Shown piece after piece: positions 26,640 through 37,611 of a stretch of 64,000 nucleotides of DNA. The notes under the pieces were generated by a model. The model was not told where the DNA came from. It saw nothing but the letters and a program-made list of their open reading frames with translations, and made no database searches. The translations under genes were made by a program, and so were the position numbers. Source of the DNA: Sphingobium faniae (lineage in GTDB: Bacteria > Pseudomonadota > Alphaproteobacteria > Sphingomonadales > Sphingomonadaceae); the NCBI GenBank assembly GCA_900100475.1, contig FMTU01000001.1:434001-498000 (forward strand), read 5' to 3'. The number at the start of each line of letters is the position of its first letter. Position 1 is the first letter of the stretch.

Positions 26640-26837
26640 TCAACCGCGCACTCCCCACAGGCTCAGCCAGCTTTTCATCGCCTTGGCGCCCGCCTCGTTC
26701 GCCCGATGTGCGGCAAGGGCGGTTTCGACATCGCGCTCCAGCGCGTCGACCATGTCGCGCGTGGCTTCGACCCCCTGCATGTGGAGGTCGATCGCCCGCT
26801 TCTGCATGTCGAAACCGATGGCGAGCAATTCGAACAT
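26640..26837 (-). CDS. Small coupled protein between murC and murB (65 aa)
   Basis: A 65-residue protein beginning [14 protein letters not shown], predicted mostly helical and amphipathic, with no signal peptide or membrane helix. Its ATG overlaps the murC stop as TGATG and its stop is two bases before murB, so it is fully coupled into the dcw cluster. I do not recognise a named family. The tight fit argues for a real gene rather than a gap. A role in envelope synthesis is guessed only from position. Confidence 0.72.
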   Translation of the reverse strand: MFELLAIGFDMQKRAIDLHMQGVEATRDMVDALERDVETALAAHRANEAGAKAMKSWLSLWGVRG

Positions 26838-28285
26838 CAGGCCGCTTCCTCCCGATTCCTCAGCGCCTTGACGGCGGCGGCAAGCCCTGCTGCCCATTTG
26901 GTGATGTCGCCCGCGCCAAGGCACACGATCATGTCGTCGACCTGCACGTCCGCCGCAATCAGGCGGGCGAGATCATCCGGCCCCTCGATGGTGGAGGCGG
27001 CGCGGTGGCCCCGGCGCTTCAGCCCCTCGACCAGCGCGGCGCTGTCCACGCCCTCCATGGGCTGCTCCCCCGCTGCGTAGACGGGCGCGGCGTAGACGAT
27101 GTCAGCGTCGTTGAACGCCTGCTGGAAATCATCCATCAGATCGTGCAGGCGGGTGAAGCGGTGCGGCTGCACCACGGCGATGACGCGGCCCTTCGCGCCC
27201 TCCCGGGCGGCGGCCAGCACCGCGCGGATTTCGACCGGATGATGGCCGTAATCGTCGATGACGGTGGCAACGCCAGTTTGCCCGTCTTTTTGGCCCACCG
27301 GGATTTCGCCGACCTTGGTGAAGCGGCGCTTGACCCCGCCGAACTTGGCAAAGCCGGTGCGGACGATCGCGTCTTCGATGCCCATATGCAGCGCCACGCC
27401 GATGGCCGCCATGGCGTTAAGGACATTGTGGCGGCCCGGCATCGGCATTTCGATGCCCTCGATCCGGCGGACCGATCCGTCCCGCTCGCGGATCTGCACG
27501 TCGAAACGGTTGCCGCCGGGGATCGGCTGCACATTCTCGCCCCGGATGTCGGCCTGCGCGGAAAAGCCATAGGTGACGATGCGCCGGTCCTGCACGCGCG
27601 GCAGGATCGCCTGCACTTCGGGATGGTCGAGGCAAAGCATCGCCGCGCCATAGAAGGGCACATTTTCGACGAATTCGACGAAAGCGTCCTTCACCCGGTC
27701 GAAATCGCCATAATGGTCGAGATGCTCCGGGTCGATATTGGTGACGACCGCGATGGTGCCATCGAGCCGCAGGAAGCTGCCGTCGCTCTCATCGGCCTCC
27801 ACCACCATCCACTCGCTGTTGCCGAGGCGCGCATTGGAGCCGTAGCTGTTGATGATGCCGCCGTTGATGACGGTCGGATCGACCCCGCCCGCATCCAGCA
27901 GCGCCGCGATCATGGAGGTGGTCGTCGTCTTGCCATGGGTGCCCGCGACCGCGACCGTGGACTTGAGGCGCATCAGTTCCGCCAGCATCTCCGCCCGGCG
28001 GATGACAGGAACGCGCGTCTCCAGCGCCAGTTCGACTTCGGGATTGCCACGCTTGATCGCGGTGGAGGTCACGACCACGGCGGCGTCGCCCAGATTTTCC
28101 GCCTGATGGCCGATCATCACGGGGATGCCCTTCTGGCGCAGCCCTTCGACGACATAGCCTTCGGCCATGTCCGAACCCTGAACCTTATAACCCAGATTAT
28201 GCATCACTTCGGCGATACCGGACATGCCGATGCCGCCGATGCCGATGAAATGGATCGTGCCGATGTCGGTGCCGACACCCTTCAT
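26837..28285 (-). CDS. murC: UDP-N-acetylmuramate--L-alanine ligase MurC
   Basis: A 482-residue Mur ligase. The N-terminal [13 protein letters not shown] binds [15 protein letters not shown] is the ATP loop, DESDGSF and [11 protein letters not shown] are conserved, and [10 protein letters not shown] lies near the end of the central domain. It adds the first amino acid of the stem peptide. Its ATG overlaps the murG stop as ATGA; the upstream open frame lies within murG. Confidence 0.97.
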   Translation of the reverse strand: MKGVGTDIGTIHFIGIGGIGMSGIAEVMHNLGYKVQGSDMAEGYVVEGLRQKGIPVMIGHQAENLGDAAVVVTSTAIKRGNPEVELALETRVPVIRRAEMLAELMRLKSTVAVAGTHGKTTTTSMIAALLDAGGVDPTVINGGIINSYGSNARLGNSEWMVVEADESDGSFLRLDGTIAVVTNIDPEHLDHYGDFDRVKDAFVEFVENVPFYGAAMLCLDHPEVQAILPRVQDRRIVTYGFSAQADIRGENVQPIPGGNRFDVQIRERDGSVRRIEGIEMPMPGRHNVLNAMAAIGVALHMGIEDAIVRTGFAKFGGVKRRFTKVGEIPVGQKDGQTGVATVIDDYGHHPVEIRAVLAAAREGAKGRVIAVVQPHRFTRLHDLMDDFQQAFNDADIVYAAPVYAAGEQPMEGVDSAALVEGLKRRGHRAASTIEGPDDLARLIAADVQVDDMIVCLGAGDITKWAAGLAAAVKALRNREEAA

Positions 28286-29448
28286 GCGGGGACTCCCTGA
28301 AGATTGAGGCTGGTCGGCGTCGGACCGACACGAACCGGGTCGTTGAGAATGGGCGCGGAACCGATGCTTTCCAGCAGGTCCGCCATGTCGCGCGCCGCAT
28401 CGGGACGGCCGCAGGCGCGAGCGCGCCTGGCGGCGTTCTGAAGCGCGCCCGGCTCCATCGCCATCTTCTGCATCTGCTTGGCGAGTTCGACGGCGGTGAA
28501 GCGCGCCTGCGGAATGGTGCGCGCGCCGCCCGCCTCGGTCATTTCGCGGGCGTTGGCGGTCTGGTGGTCGTCCATCGCGCTGGGCAACGGGATGAGGATG
28601 GCCGGACGCCCCGCGCAAGTCAGCTCCGCCAGCGTCGAAGCGCCCGCCCGTGCAATCATGAGATGCGACCAGCCCAGCTTTTCCGGCACATCGTTGAAAT
28701 AGGTCGCGAGATCGGCGGGGATTTCAAGGTCGGCATAGAGCTTGCGGACACGTTCGATATCCTCCGCCCGGCATTGTTGCGTGACTTGCAGGCGGCGGCG
28801 CAGGCTGAGCGGCAACATGCCAAGGCCATCGGGCACCACGCTCGACAGGATGGTCGCGCCCTGACTGCCGCCAATGACCAGCACGCGAAATACGCTTTCA
28901 TCGGTCAGCGCGGGAAATTCCTCGTCCCGCAAAGCCTTTATGTCTTCCCGCACGGGATTGCCGACAAGATGAACCTTGTCCGCATATTTGTCCTTGAGCC
29001 GCTCGACCATCGGATAAGCGGTCGCAATGGCATCGACCCGGCCCGCCAGCAGCCGGTTCACGCGACCCAGCACGGCGTTCTGTTCATGAACAGCGGTCGG
29101 AATGCCGTCCGCCAGCGCGCCCAGCAGCGCGGGCAGGGCCGGATAGCCGCCGAAACCGACCACGGCGGTCGGCCGGAACGTCTCATTCAATCGCCGCGCC
29201 ATGGCCCGGCCCGCCAGAATCGCCTTCAAGGCGCCCGGCCAGCTTTTCGGGTTTTTGGTCATGCGCCCGGCAGGCAGGATATGGACCTGCGCATGATCGA
29301 AGATGCCGGGAATCTTGGCGCCCCGCTCATCTGTCACCAGCGCGACGCGATGGCCGCGCGCCATCAGTTCCTCAGCCACGGCATGGGCGGGAATCATATG
29401 ACCACCCGTCCCGCCGGCGGCGAGGACGAAGTGACGGGAAATGCTCAT
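28282..29448 (-). CDS. murG: Lipid II synthase MurG (GlcNAc transferase)
   Basis: A 388-residue GT28 glycosyltransferase. [12 protein letters not shown] is the N-terminal glycine-rich loop, [12 protein letters not shown] and [13 protein letters not shown] form the acceptor side, and GGSQGA and [11 protein letters not shown] form the UDP-GlcNAc site. It converts lipid I to lipid II on the inner face of the membrane. The start forms ATGA with the ftsW stop. Confidence 0.97.
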   Translation of the reverse strand: MSISRHFVLAAGGTGGHMIPAHAVAEELMARGHRVALVTDERGAKIPGIFDHAQVHILPAGRMTKNPKSWPGALKAILAGRAMARRLNETFRPTAVVGFGGYPALPALLGALADGIPTAVHEQNAVLGRVNRLLAGRVDAIATAYPMVERLKDKYADKVHLVGNPVREDIKALRDEEFPALTDESVFRVLVIGGSQGATILSSVVPDGLGMLPLSLRRRLQVTQQCRAEDIERVRKLYADLEIPADLATYFNDVPEKLGWSHLMIARAGASTLAELTCAGRPAILIPLPSAMDDHQTANAREMTEAGGARTIPQARFTAVELAKQMQKMAMEPGALQNAARRARACGRPDAARDMADLLESIGSAPILNDPVRVGPTPTSLNLQGVPA

Positions 29449-30647
29449 CGGCCACTCCATTTGACGACGGTGTGCCGGCTCATGAAGGGATTGCGCCGCG
29501 TGAATGCGAGCAACAGGCCGACCCCGATGCAAAGCGCCAGCATAGAGGAGCCGCCATAGCTGATAAAGGGCAGCGTCATGCCCTTGGACGGAAAAATCTG
29601 GGCATTGACGCCCATGTTGATGATCGCCTGCAAACCGAATTGCGTGGTGAGGCCCGCGGCGGCGAGGATGGTGAAATTATCCTCCTCGTCCAACAGCTTC
29701 AGCAGCACCCGCACGACGATGGCCAGATAGAGTATCGCGATGCCGATGCAGGCGAGCAGGCCGAACTCTTCCCCGATAACGGAGAAAATATAGTCGGTAT
29801 GCGCTTCGGGCAGGCGGAATTTGTGCTGCCCGCCGCCCGGCCCCACGCCCATGAAGCCGCCATGCGTGATCGTGCGATAGGCAAGATCGGTCTGGTCCGG
29901 CCCCGCCGCATGATCGACGCCGATGCCGAGGAAGTCGTTGATGCGCTGGCGGCCATTTTCATAGAACATGTACATGGCCACCAACCCGGCGAGGCCCGCC
30001 CCGGCCATCGCGCCGATGAACCGCATCGGCACACCGGACAGCAGCAGCAGGCATCCCCAGCAGGCGGCGAAGATGACCGTCTGCCCAAAGTCCGGCTGGC
30101 GCATCAGGATCAGGGCGATGAACGCCGTGATGACGCCCGTCAGCGGAATGACCGGCAGCGTCTGATCCTGTTCCCGCAAAGACAGGAGCCACGCCATCGT
30201 CACGACATAAGCGGGCTTCAGAAACTCCGAAGGCTGAAAGCGGAAGCCCGGCAGGTCGATCCACCGCTTCGCGCCATTGACCGTCGATCCCAGCACCGGC
30301 ACCAGAAACAGCGCCACCACGAAGATCGCGCATATCACCACCGCGAAACGCCGGGCCTGCGTGTGAGGAAGCATGGAGATGATCAGCATGATCGGCAGAC
30401 CGAGGCCGACCCACAGGAGCTGGCGATAGAAATAGATAAGCGGATCGACCGAAACAGCGCTGGTCGAGCGGTCGATCGCCGCGACCGGAGAGGCTGCGGC
30501 CACGGCCACCAGGCCGATCGCCATCAGCGCAACGATCAGCGACAGCAGGACGCGGTCGATTTCCCAGAACCAGATGGCGAGCGCGGTCCGTTCGCGCGGC
30601 ACGGTGCGGGACTTGAAGCCCTTCACCAGTTCTCCAGCCTTGAACAT
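29445..30647 (-). CDS. ftsW: Septal peptidoglycan polymerase FtsW (SEDS family)
   Basis: A 400-residue SEDS protein with about ten membrane helices. The conserved KRWIDLPGFRFQPSEFLKP block holds the catalytic aspartate region, and FPSKGMTLPFISYGGSS is the C-terminal signature. It polymerises lipid II together with FtsI. The start was set at MFKAGELVKG, 25 bases after murD, because the longer frame overlaps murD. Confidence 0.96.
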   Translation of the reverse strand: MFKAGELVKGFKSRTVPRERTALAIWFWEIDRVLLSLIVALMAIGLVAVAAASPVAAIDRSTSAVSVDPLIYFYRQLLWVGLGLPIMLIISMLPHTQARRFAVVICAIFVVALFLVPVLGSTVNGAKRWIDLPGFRFQPSEFLKPAYVVTMAWLLSLREQDQTLPVIPLTGVITAFIALILMRQPDFGQTVIFAACWGCLLLLSGVPMRFIGAMAGAGLAGLVAMYMFYENGRQRINDFLGIGVDHAAGPDQTDLAYRTITHGGFMGVGPGGGQHKFRLPEAHTDYIFSVIGEEFGLLACIGIAILYLAIVVRVLLKLLDEEDNFTILAAAGLTTQFGLQAIINMGVNAQIFPSKGMTLPFISYGGSSMLALCIGVGLLLAFTRRNPFMSRHTVVKWSGR

Positions 30648-30672
30648 GCCCGTTCGCCCCTTCCCTCTGGCC

Positions 30673-31989
30673 CTATTCCAACGCCGCGACGGCGGCGGCG
30701 AAGGCATCGCCGCGCGCTTCGAAATCGCGGAACTGATCGAAACTCGCGCAGGCCGGCGAGAGCAGCACCACATCGCCCGGCTGCGCCACCCGCGCCGCGC
30801 GGCGAACAGCGGCCGATAGCATCTCGCTATCGTTCACCGCCATATGCGGACGCAGCAGGTCGACGAACATATGCCCCGCCTCGCCGATGGTATAGGCGGC
30901 CGCGACATTACCGAACTGAGGAGCGCACTCGTCGAGATTGTCGGTCTTGGCGAGACCGCCGACAATCCAGTGGATGCGCGGTTTTCCGTTGACCGGCGGG
31001 AAGGCGGCAAGCGCGGGCGCGGTGGAGGCGGCATTGGTCGCCTTGCTGTCGTTCACATAAAGGACGCCATTCAACTCGCGCACCCGCTGCATCCGGTGCG
31101 GCAGGCTGGCAAAGCTGACCAAGGCGTTGGAGATGCTGTCCTCGTCAATCTCCAGCGCGCGCGCGACGGCGATGGCGACCGCCGCGTTCTGCGCATTATG
31201 CGGCCCTTGCAGCGAGAGCCACCCGGTCTGCGCGGCGGGGTCGATATCCGCCGCCTTGACTTCCACGGTGCGGGCCATGGCGTTGGCGGCGATGGCGCGG
31301 CTGGGATCGTCGTCCGTCGCGATGACGGCGACATGATCGGGCGACTGCATCGCGAACAGCCGCGCCTTGGACGCCACATAGCCTTCAAAGCCGCTGTAGC
31401 GATCCAGATGATCGGGCGTGATGTTGAGCAGCACCGACACGTCGCAATCCAGGCTGTGAGTCAGGTCGATCTGATAACTCGACAGTTCCAGCACATAGAC
31501 GCCCATGCCCTTGAGGTTCGGCTCCAGCGGCTCCTGCCCCAGGATCGGCAGGCCGATATTGCCGCCCATGCGCGCAGGGTATCCTGCCTGTTCGATAATG
31601 TGATGGATGAGCGCGGTGGTGGTAGACTTGCCGTTGGTGCCGGTGATCGCGACGATCTTGTGCGGCGGCAGCGTCGGCCGGGCGAGCGCGAACAATTCGA
31701 TGTCGCCGATGATCGGCACGCCCGCCAGCTTCGCCTGCATGGCGATGGGGTGCTTGTTGAGCGGGATGCCGGGCGATACGACCACGCCGTCGAAGCCCTT
31801 GAGGTCGATTTCCGCCGGATCGGCCAGTTCCGCCTTGTCCGCGACGGCCACGCGCGCTTCTTCCCGGCTGTCCCAGGCGACGACCTGCGCGCCGCTCGCC
31901 GCCAGCGTCTCGACCGTAGCCAGGCCCGATCGCGCCAGCCCCAGCACCGCATAACGCTTGCCCGCGAAGACTTCGGATATGATCCCCAT
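30673..31989 (-). CDS. murD: UDP-N-acetylmuramoylalanine--D-glutamate ligase MurD
   Basis: A 438-residue Mur ligase. VLGLARSGLATVE is the Rossmann loop, ITGTNGKSTTTALI the ATP loop, NITPDHLDRY the carbamylated-lysine neighbourhood, and VNDSKATNAAST the substrate loop. It adds D-glutamate. It begins three bases after mraY ends, and the 25-bp gap after it to ftsW is one of the few gaps in the cluster. Confidence 0.97.
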   Translation of the reverse strand: MGIISEVFAGKRYAVLGLARSGLATVETLAASGAQVVAWDSREEARVAVADKAELADPAEIDLKGFDGVVVSPGIPLNKHPIAMQAKLAGVPIIGDIELFALARPTLPPHKIVAITGTNGKSTTTALIHHIIEQAGYPARMGGNIGLPILGQEPLEPNLKGMGVYVLELSSYQIDLTHSLDCDVSVLLNITPDHLDRYSGFEGYVASKARLFAMQSPDHVAVIATDDDPSRAIAANAMARTVEVKAADIDPAAQTGWLSLQGPHNAQNAAVAIAVARALEIDEDSISNALVSFASLPHRMQRVRELNGVLYVNDSKATNAASTAPALAAFPPVNGKPRIHWIVGGLAKTDNLDECAPQFGNVAAAYTIGEAGHMFVDLLRPHMAVNDSEMLSAAVRRAARVAQPGDVVLLSPACASFDQFRDFEARGDAFAAAVAALE

Positions 31990-31992
31990 CCC

Positions 31993-33066
31993 TTACCTCA
32001 GCTTCAGCGTGGCGAGACCGGCGAGCGCCAGCACGAAGGCAATGATCCAGAAACGGATCACGACGGTCGGTTCAGCCCAGCCAAGCTGCTCGAAATGATG
32101 GTGGATCGGCGCCATTTTGAACACGCGCTTGCCGGTGCGCTTGTAGAAGAAGACCTGGATGATGACGCTCATCGCCTCCACGACAAAGAGGCCGCCGATG
32201 ATGCCCAGCACGATTTCATGATGCGCGGTGACGGCGATCACGCCGATGGTCCCGCCCAGCGCGAGGCTCCCGGTGTCGCCCATGAAGACGGCGGCGGGCG
32301 GCGCGTTGAACCAGAGGAAAGCCAACCCCGCCCCGATGATCGCGCCGCATAATATGGTGAGATCGCCCGCTCCCGGCACATGCGGAATGCCAAGATAGGC
32401 GGCGAAGTCCGCGCGGCCCACCAGATAGACGATCAGCATGAAAGCGAGCGAGGCGATGATGACCGGCATCGACGCAAGACCGTCCAGCCCGTCCGTCAGG
32501 TTGACGGCATTGCCGAACGCCACGATCACGAAGGCAGCGAAGAGGAAATAGAACGGCCCCAGTTCGATCGCCGGACCGTTATAGAAAGGCACATAAAGCG
32601 CGGTATTGCCATGATGGCTGACGATCATCCATGCCGCAAAGCCAGCGATCAGGAACTCGAACAGCAGGCGCACCCTGCCCGAGAGTCCCTTGTGGCTGGC
32701 CTTCGTCACCTTGTCATAATCGTCAAGGAAACCAATGGCGCCAAAACCGAGCGTCACGAACAGGCAGGCCCAGACATAGATGGACGACAGGTTCATCCAC
32801 AACAACACCGACACAATCAGGGAGGTGAGGATCATGAGGCCCCCCATGGTCGGCGTCCCCCGCTTGGCGAGGTGGCTTTGCGGGCCATCGTCACGGATCG
32901 GCTGCCCCTTGCCCTGCCGTACGCGCAGCCAGCCGATAAAGCGCGGCCCGATGACGAGGCCGATCAGCAACGCCGTCGCAATCGATGCCCCCGCGCGAAA
33001 GCTCAGGTAGCGGACGAGGTTGAATATCCCCGCGAAATCCAGTGTCTCGGCCAGCCAGTAGAGCAT
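31993..33066 (-). CDS. mraY: Phospho-MurNAc-pentapeptide transferase MraY
   Basis: A 357-residue ten-helix enzyme. [10 protein letters not shown] supplies the first aspartates, [10 protein letters not shown] the nucleophile region, and [13 protein letters not shown] the HHH loop. It joins phospho-MurNAc-pentapeptide to undecaprenyl phosphate, making lipid I. Its ATG shares one base with the murF stop (TAATG). Confidence 0.98.
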   Translation of the reverse strand: MLYWLAETLDFAGIFNLVRYLSFRAGASIATALLIGLVIGPRFIGWLRVRQGKGQPIRDDGPQSHLAKRGTPTMGGLMILTSLIVSVLLWMNLSSIYVWACLFVTLGFGAIGFLDDYDKVTKASHKGLSGRVRLLFEFLIAGFAAWMIVSHHGNTALYVPFYNGPAIELGPFYFLFAAFVIVAFGNAVNLTDGLDGLASMPVIIASLAFMLIVYLVGRADFAAYLGIPHVPGAGDLTILCGAIIGAGLAFLWFNAPPAAVFMGDTGSLALGGTIGVIAVTAHHEIVLGIIGGLFVVEAMSVIIQVFFYKRTGKRVFKMAPIHHHFEQLGWAEPTVVIRFWIIAFVLALAGLATLKLR

Positions 33067-34457
33067 TAATTCCCTTCCCCGATCCGGGATTTTTCGTCGA
33101 GCGCCGCGACCAGGCGCGACAGGCCGATGCCGTTCGATCCCTTGACCAGCACCGCGTCGCCCGCCCGCAATTGCGATTGCAGCAGATCCGTGGCTGCCGC
33201 TGCGTCCGGCACATGGGCGAAAGCGACCTGCTGTCCCAGCACGGCGGCCAGCGGCGCCATCTCCTGCCCGACGAGGATCGCATAGTCCACCTGCCCTGCG
33301 GCGAGCGGTTCGGCGAGGCCTGCATGAAGTTCCGCGCTGCGGTCGCCCAGTTCGCGCATTCCGCCCAGCACGGCGATGCGCCGATCCGCCTTTTCCCGGC
33401 CCAGTTGCTTAAGGGTCGCCGCCATGCTGAGCGGATTGGCGTTGTAGCTTTCGTCGATCAGCAGCGCTTCCCCGCCCGCTATCGGCAGGATGCGGCGCTC
33501 GCCCCGGCCCGGAAGCCCCGGCATCTCCGCCAATGCCAGCCCTGCCGCCGCCAGATCGGCGCCCAGCACCTCGACCGCCGCCAGCACGGCGAGCGCGTTC
33601 GACACCCAATGTTCGCCCGGCGCGGCGACCGTGAAGCAGAATTCCGCATCCGGCAGCGTCGCCGTCACCAGCGTCCCGCCATGGACGGCGGGCACCATTT
33701 CGCGCACCCGCACATCCGCTTCCTCGCCAAAGCCGAAGGTCAGGACGCGCGCGGCGTGCTTTTCGGCCTTCGCATAGAGGATCGCGACCTGCGGGCTGTC
33801 ATAGGGGATGATCGCGGTGCCGCCCGGCTCCAGCCCTTCGAAGATTTCCGCCTTGGCCTCTGCAATCCGGTCCTCGGTGCCGAAAAACTCGATATGCGCA
33901 GGCGCGATGGCGGTGACGATGGCGACATGCGGACGGACCTGCCGGGTGAGCGCGGCAAGTTCGCCCGCATGGTTCATGCCCATCTCGAACACGCCAAAGG
34001 CGACGTCGCGGGGCATCCGCGACAGGCTCAGCGGCACGCCGACATGGTTGTTATAGCTTTTGACGGAGCGATGCACCTGCCCCGCATGGCTGCGGCCGAG
34101 CGCCTGAAACAAGGCTTCCTTGGTCCCGGTCTTGCCCACCGATCCGGTGACGCCGATCACCTTTCCACCCATGCGCGCCCGCGACGCGCGACCCAGCGCC
34201 TCCAGAGCGGCAGCGCTGTCGGGCACCAGCACGTGCGGATAATCCACGGCCTCGCTGACGAGTGCTCCTGCCGCCCCCTGCGCGAACGCCTTGTCCACGA
34301 AGCGATGGCCGTCGGTCGTCTCACCCTTCATCGCGACGAAGAGATCGCCCTGCGTCACCTCCCGGCTGTCGAAGGCCACGCCGGAAACGGCAAACGGCGC
34401 CGTCGCGGCGCCGCCCGTAGCCGAAGCAATCTCGCCAGAGGTCCAAAGATCGCTCAC
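33066..34457 (-). CDS. murF: UDP-MurNAc-tripeptide--D-Ala-D-Ala ligase MurF
   Basis: A 463-residue Mur ligase. The ATP loop reads [15 protein letters not shown], typical of MurF, followed by [10 protein letters not shown] and [11 protein letters not shown]. It adds D-Ala-D-Ala from Ddl. The GTG inside a GTGA overlap with the murE stop is preferred because this pattern recurs in the cluster; an ATG three codons upstream is possible and gives 466 residues. Confidence 0.96.
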   Translation of the reverse strand: MSDLWTSGEIASATGGAATAPFAVSGVAFDSREVTQGDLFVAMKGETTDGHRFVDKAFAQGAAGALVSEAVDYPHVLVPDSAAALEALGRASRARMGGKVIGVTGSVGKTGTKEALFQALGRSHAGQVHRSVKSYNNHVGVPLSLSRMPRDVAFGVFEMGMNHAGELAALTRQVRPHVAIVTAIAPAHIEFFGTEDRIAEAKAEIFEGLEPGGTAIIPYDSPQVAILYAKAEKHAARVLTFGFGEEADVRVREMVPAVHGGTLVTATLPDAEFCFTVAAPGEHWVSNALAVLAAVEVLGADLAAAGLALAEMPGLPGRGERRILPIAGGEALLIDESYNANPLSMAATLKQLGREKADRRIAVLGGMRELGDRSAELHAGLAEPLAAGQVDYAILVGQEMAPLAAVLGQQVAFAHVPDAAAATDLLQSQLRAGDAVLVKGSNGIGLSRLVAALDEKSRIGEGN

Positions 34458-35899
34458 CCGGCGCACTCCCGCGCCACGGTCACGTCGTCAAAGGGCAGCA
34501 CGCGGTCGCCGATGATCTGGCCCTGTTCATGCCCCTTGCCCGCCAGCAGCACGATGTCGTCCGCCCCCGCCTGCGCGATGGCGGCGGCGATGGCGGCGCG
34601 GCGTCCGCCAATCTCCTCCGCGCCCGGAGCGCCCGCCATCACGGCGGCGCGAATAGCGGAAGGGTCTTCGGAGCGCGGATTGTCATCCGTCACGATCACA
34701 TGATCGGCGAGTTCCATCGCCACCTTGCCCATCAGCGGCCGCTTGCCCGCGTCGCGATCCCCACCCGCGCCGAACAGCGCGATCAGGCGACCCTTCGTAT
34801 GAGGACGCAACGCTTCGATCGCGGCACGCAGGCCATCGGGCGTATGGGCATAATCGACATAGACCGGCGCGCCCGCCTTGCTGATGACGGCGCGCTCCAG
34901 CCGCCCCCGCACCGGCTGCACCCGGCCGAGCAGTTCCATCACCTTGCCCACGTCCCCGCCCGTCGCGATGACGAGACCCGCCGCCGTCAGGGCGTTGGCC
35001 GCCTGATAGGCGCCGATCAGCGGCAGGTTGACCCTATAGGATTTGCCGTCCACTTCGACTTCCAGCGTCTGGCCCAACTGGGTCGGGGTGCGGTTGGCAA
35101 GGCGCAGTGCCTGCCCCTTCACCCCGACACTCAGCAGACGAAGCCCCCGCTTCGTAGCCCGTTGGATGACCTTGTCCGACCATATGTCGTCCGCCCACAC
35201 GACCGCCGCGCCATCGGACGCGACCACTTCGTCGAACAGGCGCATCTTGGCGTCGAAATAGCTGTCCATGTCGCCATGATAATCGAGATGATCGCGCGAC
35301 AGGTTGGTGAAGGCTCCCGCAGCGACCGGCAGCCCTTCGGTGCGATATTGGGCAAGGCCGTGGCTCGACGCCTCGAAGGCGGCATGGGTGATGCCCTCGC
35401 GCTTGAGGCCCGACATGTTGGAAAGGAACGTCACGATGTCCGGCGTCGTGAGGCCGGTCGACACCTGATCGACCGAAGTGGTGACGCCCAGCGTCCCGAT
35501 GGAGGCCGATTGGCGCCCCAGCATCCGCCAGAGTTGCCGCGCCAGTTCCACGGTGGAAGTCTTGCCGTTAGTCCCTGTCACCGCGACCGTCACGTCCGGG
35601 AAGGGCGCGAAATAACGCGCGGCGAGCAAGGCGAACAGACGGCGCGGATTGGGATGGGCGATATGGATCGCGCCTTCGACCTTCGCTTCGGGCCGGGCGA
35701 CGACCGCCACCGCTCCTGCCTTCACCGCGTTGGGAATATAATCCTCGCCATTGACGCGCAGGCCCTGGAACGCGCCGAAGACAGTGCCCGGCGCGACCTT
35801 CCGGTTGTCGATCGCAAAGCCCGTGACGAATGTGTCGAGGCCGGCGTTTTCGCCGACCTCGACATCCAGCCCCTCGATAAGCGACCCGAGGCGCGTCAC
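34454..35899 (-). CDS. murE: UDP-MurNAc-L-Ala-D-Glu--meso-diaminopimelate ligase MurE
   Basis: A 481-residue Mur ligase. TGTNGKTSTVEL is the ATP loop, and the DDNPRSEDP segment carries the DNPR signature for meso-diaminopimelate rather than lysine. It adds the third residue of the stem peptide. Its start overlaps the ftsI stop by four bases. The organism therefore has ordinary Gram-negative A1-gamma-type peptidoglycan. Confidence 0.97.
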   Translation of the reverse strand: MTRLGSLIEGLDVEVGENAGLDTFVTGFAIDNRKVAPGTVFGAFQGLRVNGEDYIPNAVKAGAVAVVARPEAKVEGAIHIAHPNPRRLFALLAARYFAPFPDVTVAVTGTNGKTSTVELARQLWRMLGRQSASIGTLGVTTSVDQVSTGLTTPDIVTFLSNMSGLKREGITHAAFEASSHGLAQYRTEGLPVAAGAFTNLSRDHLDYHGDMDSYFDAKMRLFDEVVASDGAAVVWADDIWSDKVIQRATKRGLRLLSVGVKGQALRLANRTPTQLGQTLEVEVDGKSYRVNLPLIGAYQAANALTAAGLVIATGGDVGKVMELLGRVQPVRGRLERAVISKAGAPVYVDYAHTPDGLRAAIEALRPHTKGRLIALFGAGGDRDAGKRPLMGKVAMELADHVIVTDDNPRSEDPSAIRAAVMAGAPGAEEIGGRRAAIAAAIAQAGADDIVLLAGKGHEQGQIIGDRVLPFDDVTVARECAG

Positions 35900-37611
35900 T
35901 CTTTTTCTCCCTTGTCGCCAGCCAACAGCGGCATGAGGTCGGAAATATCGACGTCGCGCTGTTCGTCCGGCATGATGCCCAGCATCGGCGCGGTGCGCTC
36001 CACCACGCGCTTCACCACCGGCGCGGCGGTCCAGGCCGCGGTGCGCAGGCCGAAAGTCTGCGCGTTCCCCTTCGGCTCATCCATCATGGTGAGCACGACA
36101 TAACGGGGGTTATCCATCGGGAAAGCAGCAGCGAAAGTCGTCACCAGCGAAGTCTTGTTATAACGGCCCTGTTCCGGCTTTTCGGCGGAGCCGGTCTTCC
36201 CGCCCACACGATAGCCCACGGCATTGGCGCTGCGTCCTGTACCCGCCGAAACGATCATCCGCAACAGTTGCCGCATCCGCGCGCTGGTGGCGGCGGAAAA
36301 GACGCGGCGCCCCTGCGGCACCTCCTCGGGCTTCAGCTTGCGCAGTGTGGCCGGGCGCCACATGCCGCCGTTCACCAGCGCGGCATAGGCCGACGCCAGG
36401 TGCAGCGGCGTCACCGCGATGCCATGGCCGTAGGACACGGTCATCGTGGTGATGCGCCCCCAATTAGCAGGCCAAAGGGTGCCCGCCCGTTCGTTCAGTT
36501 CGATGGGCGCGCGCTGGTCGAAATGCAGCTCGCGGAAGAGGTGCTGCATCGGCTCTGCCCCCATTTCGTCCGCGATGCGGGCCGTGCCGATGTTGGAACT
36601 GCGCACCAATATCTGGGGAACGTTGATCCAGCGCCCCATCGCATGGTCGTCCTTGATCCGGAAGCCCCCGACGGCAAGCGGCGCGGTCGCGTCATAACGC
36701 TTGCTCATGGAGGTCACGACGCCCCGGTCCATCGCCCCGCCGATCGACAACGGCTTGAAGGTCGAACCCAGTTCGTAGCGCGCCTGCACGATATGGTTGC
36801 AGAGCGGCGATTCGGAGCATTGCTTGCCCGCATAATCTTGCAGCTTGTTGGGATCGAACACCGGGATCGACGCCATGGCGATCACTTCGCCGGTGTTGGC
36901 GTCGAGGATGATGCCGCCCGCCCCCTTCGCATTCTGCGCCATCATCTGGGCGTAAAGCTCGCTTTCCAGCGCGCCCTGCACCCGGCTGTCGATGGAGATG
37001 GCGAAGGGCTGCCCACGCAGCGCCTCATCGGTCAGGCGATCGTTGAACGCGGCCTCCACGCCCATGCCCCCCACGCCGTCCGCATTGGGCGCAAAGCCCA
37101 GCACATGCGCGGCGAGCGTCCGCTGCGGATAAAGCCGTTCCTTCTCGCGCGGAAATTCAATGCCGATCTCGCCCAGCGCATTCACCGCCGCGACTTCTTC
37201 GGGCAGCGCGCGGCGGCGCAGATAGGCCCAGCCCTTGCCGGTCAGCCTCTTGTAAAATGCCGCTTCCGGCTCATCGGGAAAGATTTCGTGCAGCTTGCGC
37301 GCCAGTTCCGATGGTTCGCCGATCAGCTTCGAGGGACGGACGGAAATGGACCAGGCATCCATCGTTCGCGCCAGCGGCACGCCATTGCGGTCCACGATGT
37401 CGGCGCGCGCGGGAAGGAAGCCAGACAGCCCGTCTCCGCTCCGCCCGCTATCAGCGAAGAAGCCGACCCAGGTGAGTCGGCCAACAAGAAGCGTGGTAAT
37501 CGCAAGGAACAGCAACAGGAGCAGCATCAGCCGATTATGGGAGATGGCCGTCAGGTTCACCCGCTGCCTGCTGGCGCGCGCGCCGCCCGGCTGGACGATG
37601 ATCGTCGCCAT
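35896..37611 (-). CDS. ftsI: Septal transpeptidase FtsI (PBP3)
   Basis: A 571-residue class B penicillin-binding protein. It has a basic N-terminus, one membrane helix at about 27-48, a dimerisation domain starting PARADIVDRNGVPLA, and the transpeptidase with Ser283 and Lys286 (STFK), SSN at 338-340 and KTG at 472-474. It crosslinks septal peptidoglycan with FtsW. It overlaps the ftsL-like gene by one base and murE by four. Confidence 0.97.
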   Translation of the reverse strand: MATIIVQPGGARASRQRVNLTAISHNRLMLLLLLFLAITTLLVGRLTWVGFFADSGRSGDGLSGFLPARADIVDRNGVPLARTMDAWSISVRPSKLIGEPSELARKLHEIFPDEPEAAFYKRLTGKGWAYLRRRALPEEVAAVNALGEIGIEFPREKERLYPQRTLAAHVLGFAPNADGVGGMGVEAAFNDRLTDEALRGQPFAISIDSRVQGALESELYAQMMAQNAKGAGGIILDANTGEVIAMASIPVFDPNKLQDYAGKQCSESPLCNHIVQARYELGSTFKPLSIGGAMDRGVVTSMSKRYDATAPLAVGGFRIKDDHAMGRWINVPQILVRSSNIGTARIADEMGAEPMQHLFRELHFDQRAPIELNERAGTLWPANWGRITTMTVSYGHGIAVTPLHLASAYAALVNGGMWRPATLRKLKPEEVPQGRRVFSAATSARMRQLLRMIVSAGTGRSANAVGYRVGGKTGSAEKPEQGRYNKTSLVTTFAAAFPMDNPRYVVLTMMDEPKGNAQTFGLRTAAWTAAPVVKRVVERTAPMLGIMPDEQRDVDISDLMPLLAGDKGEKE

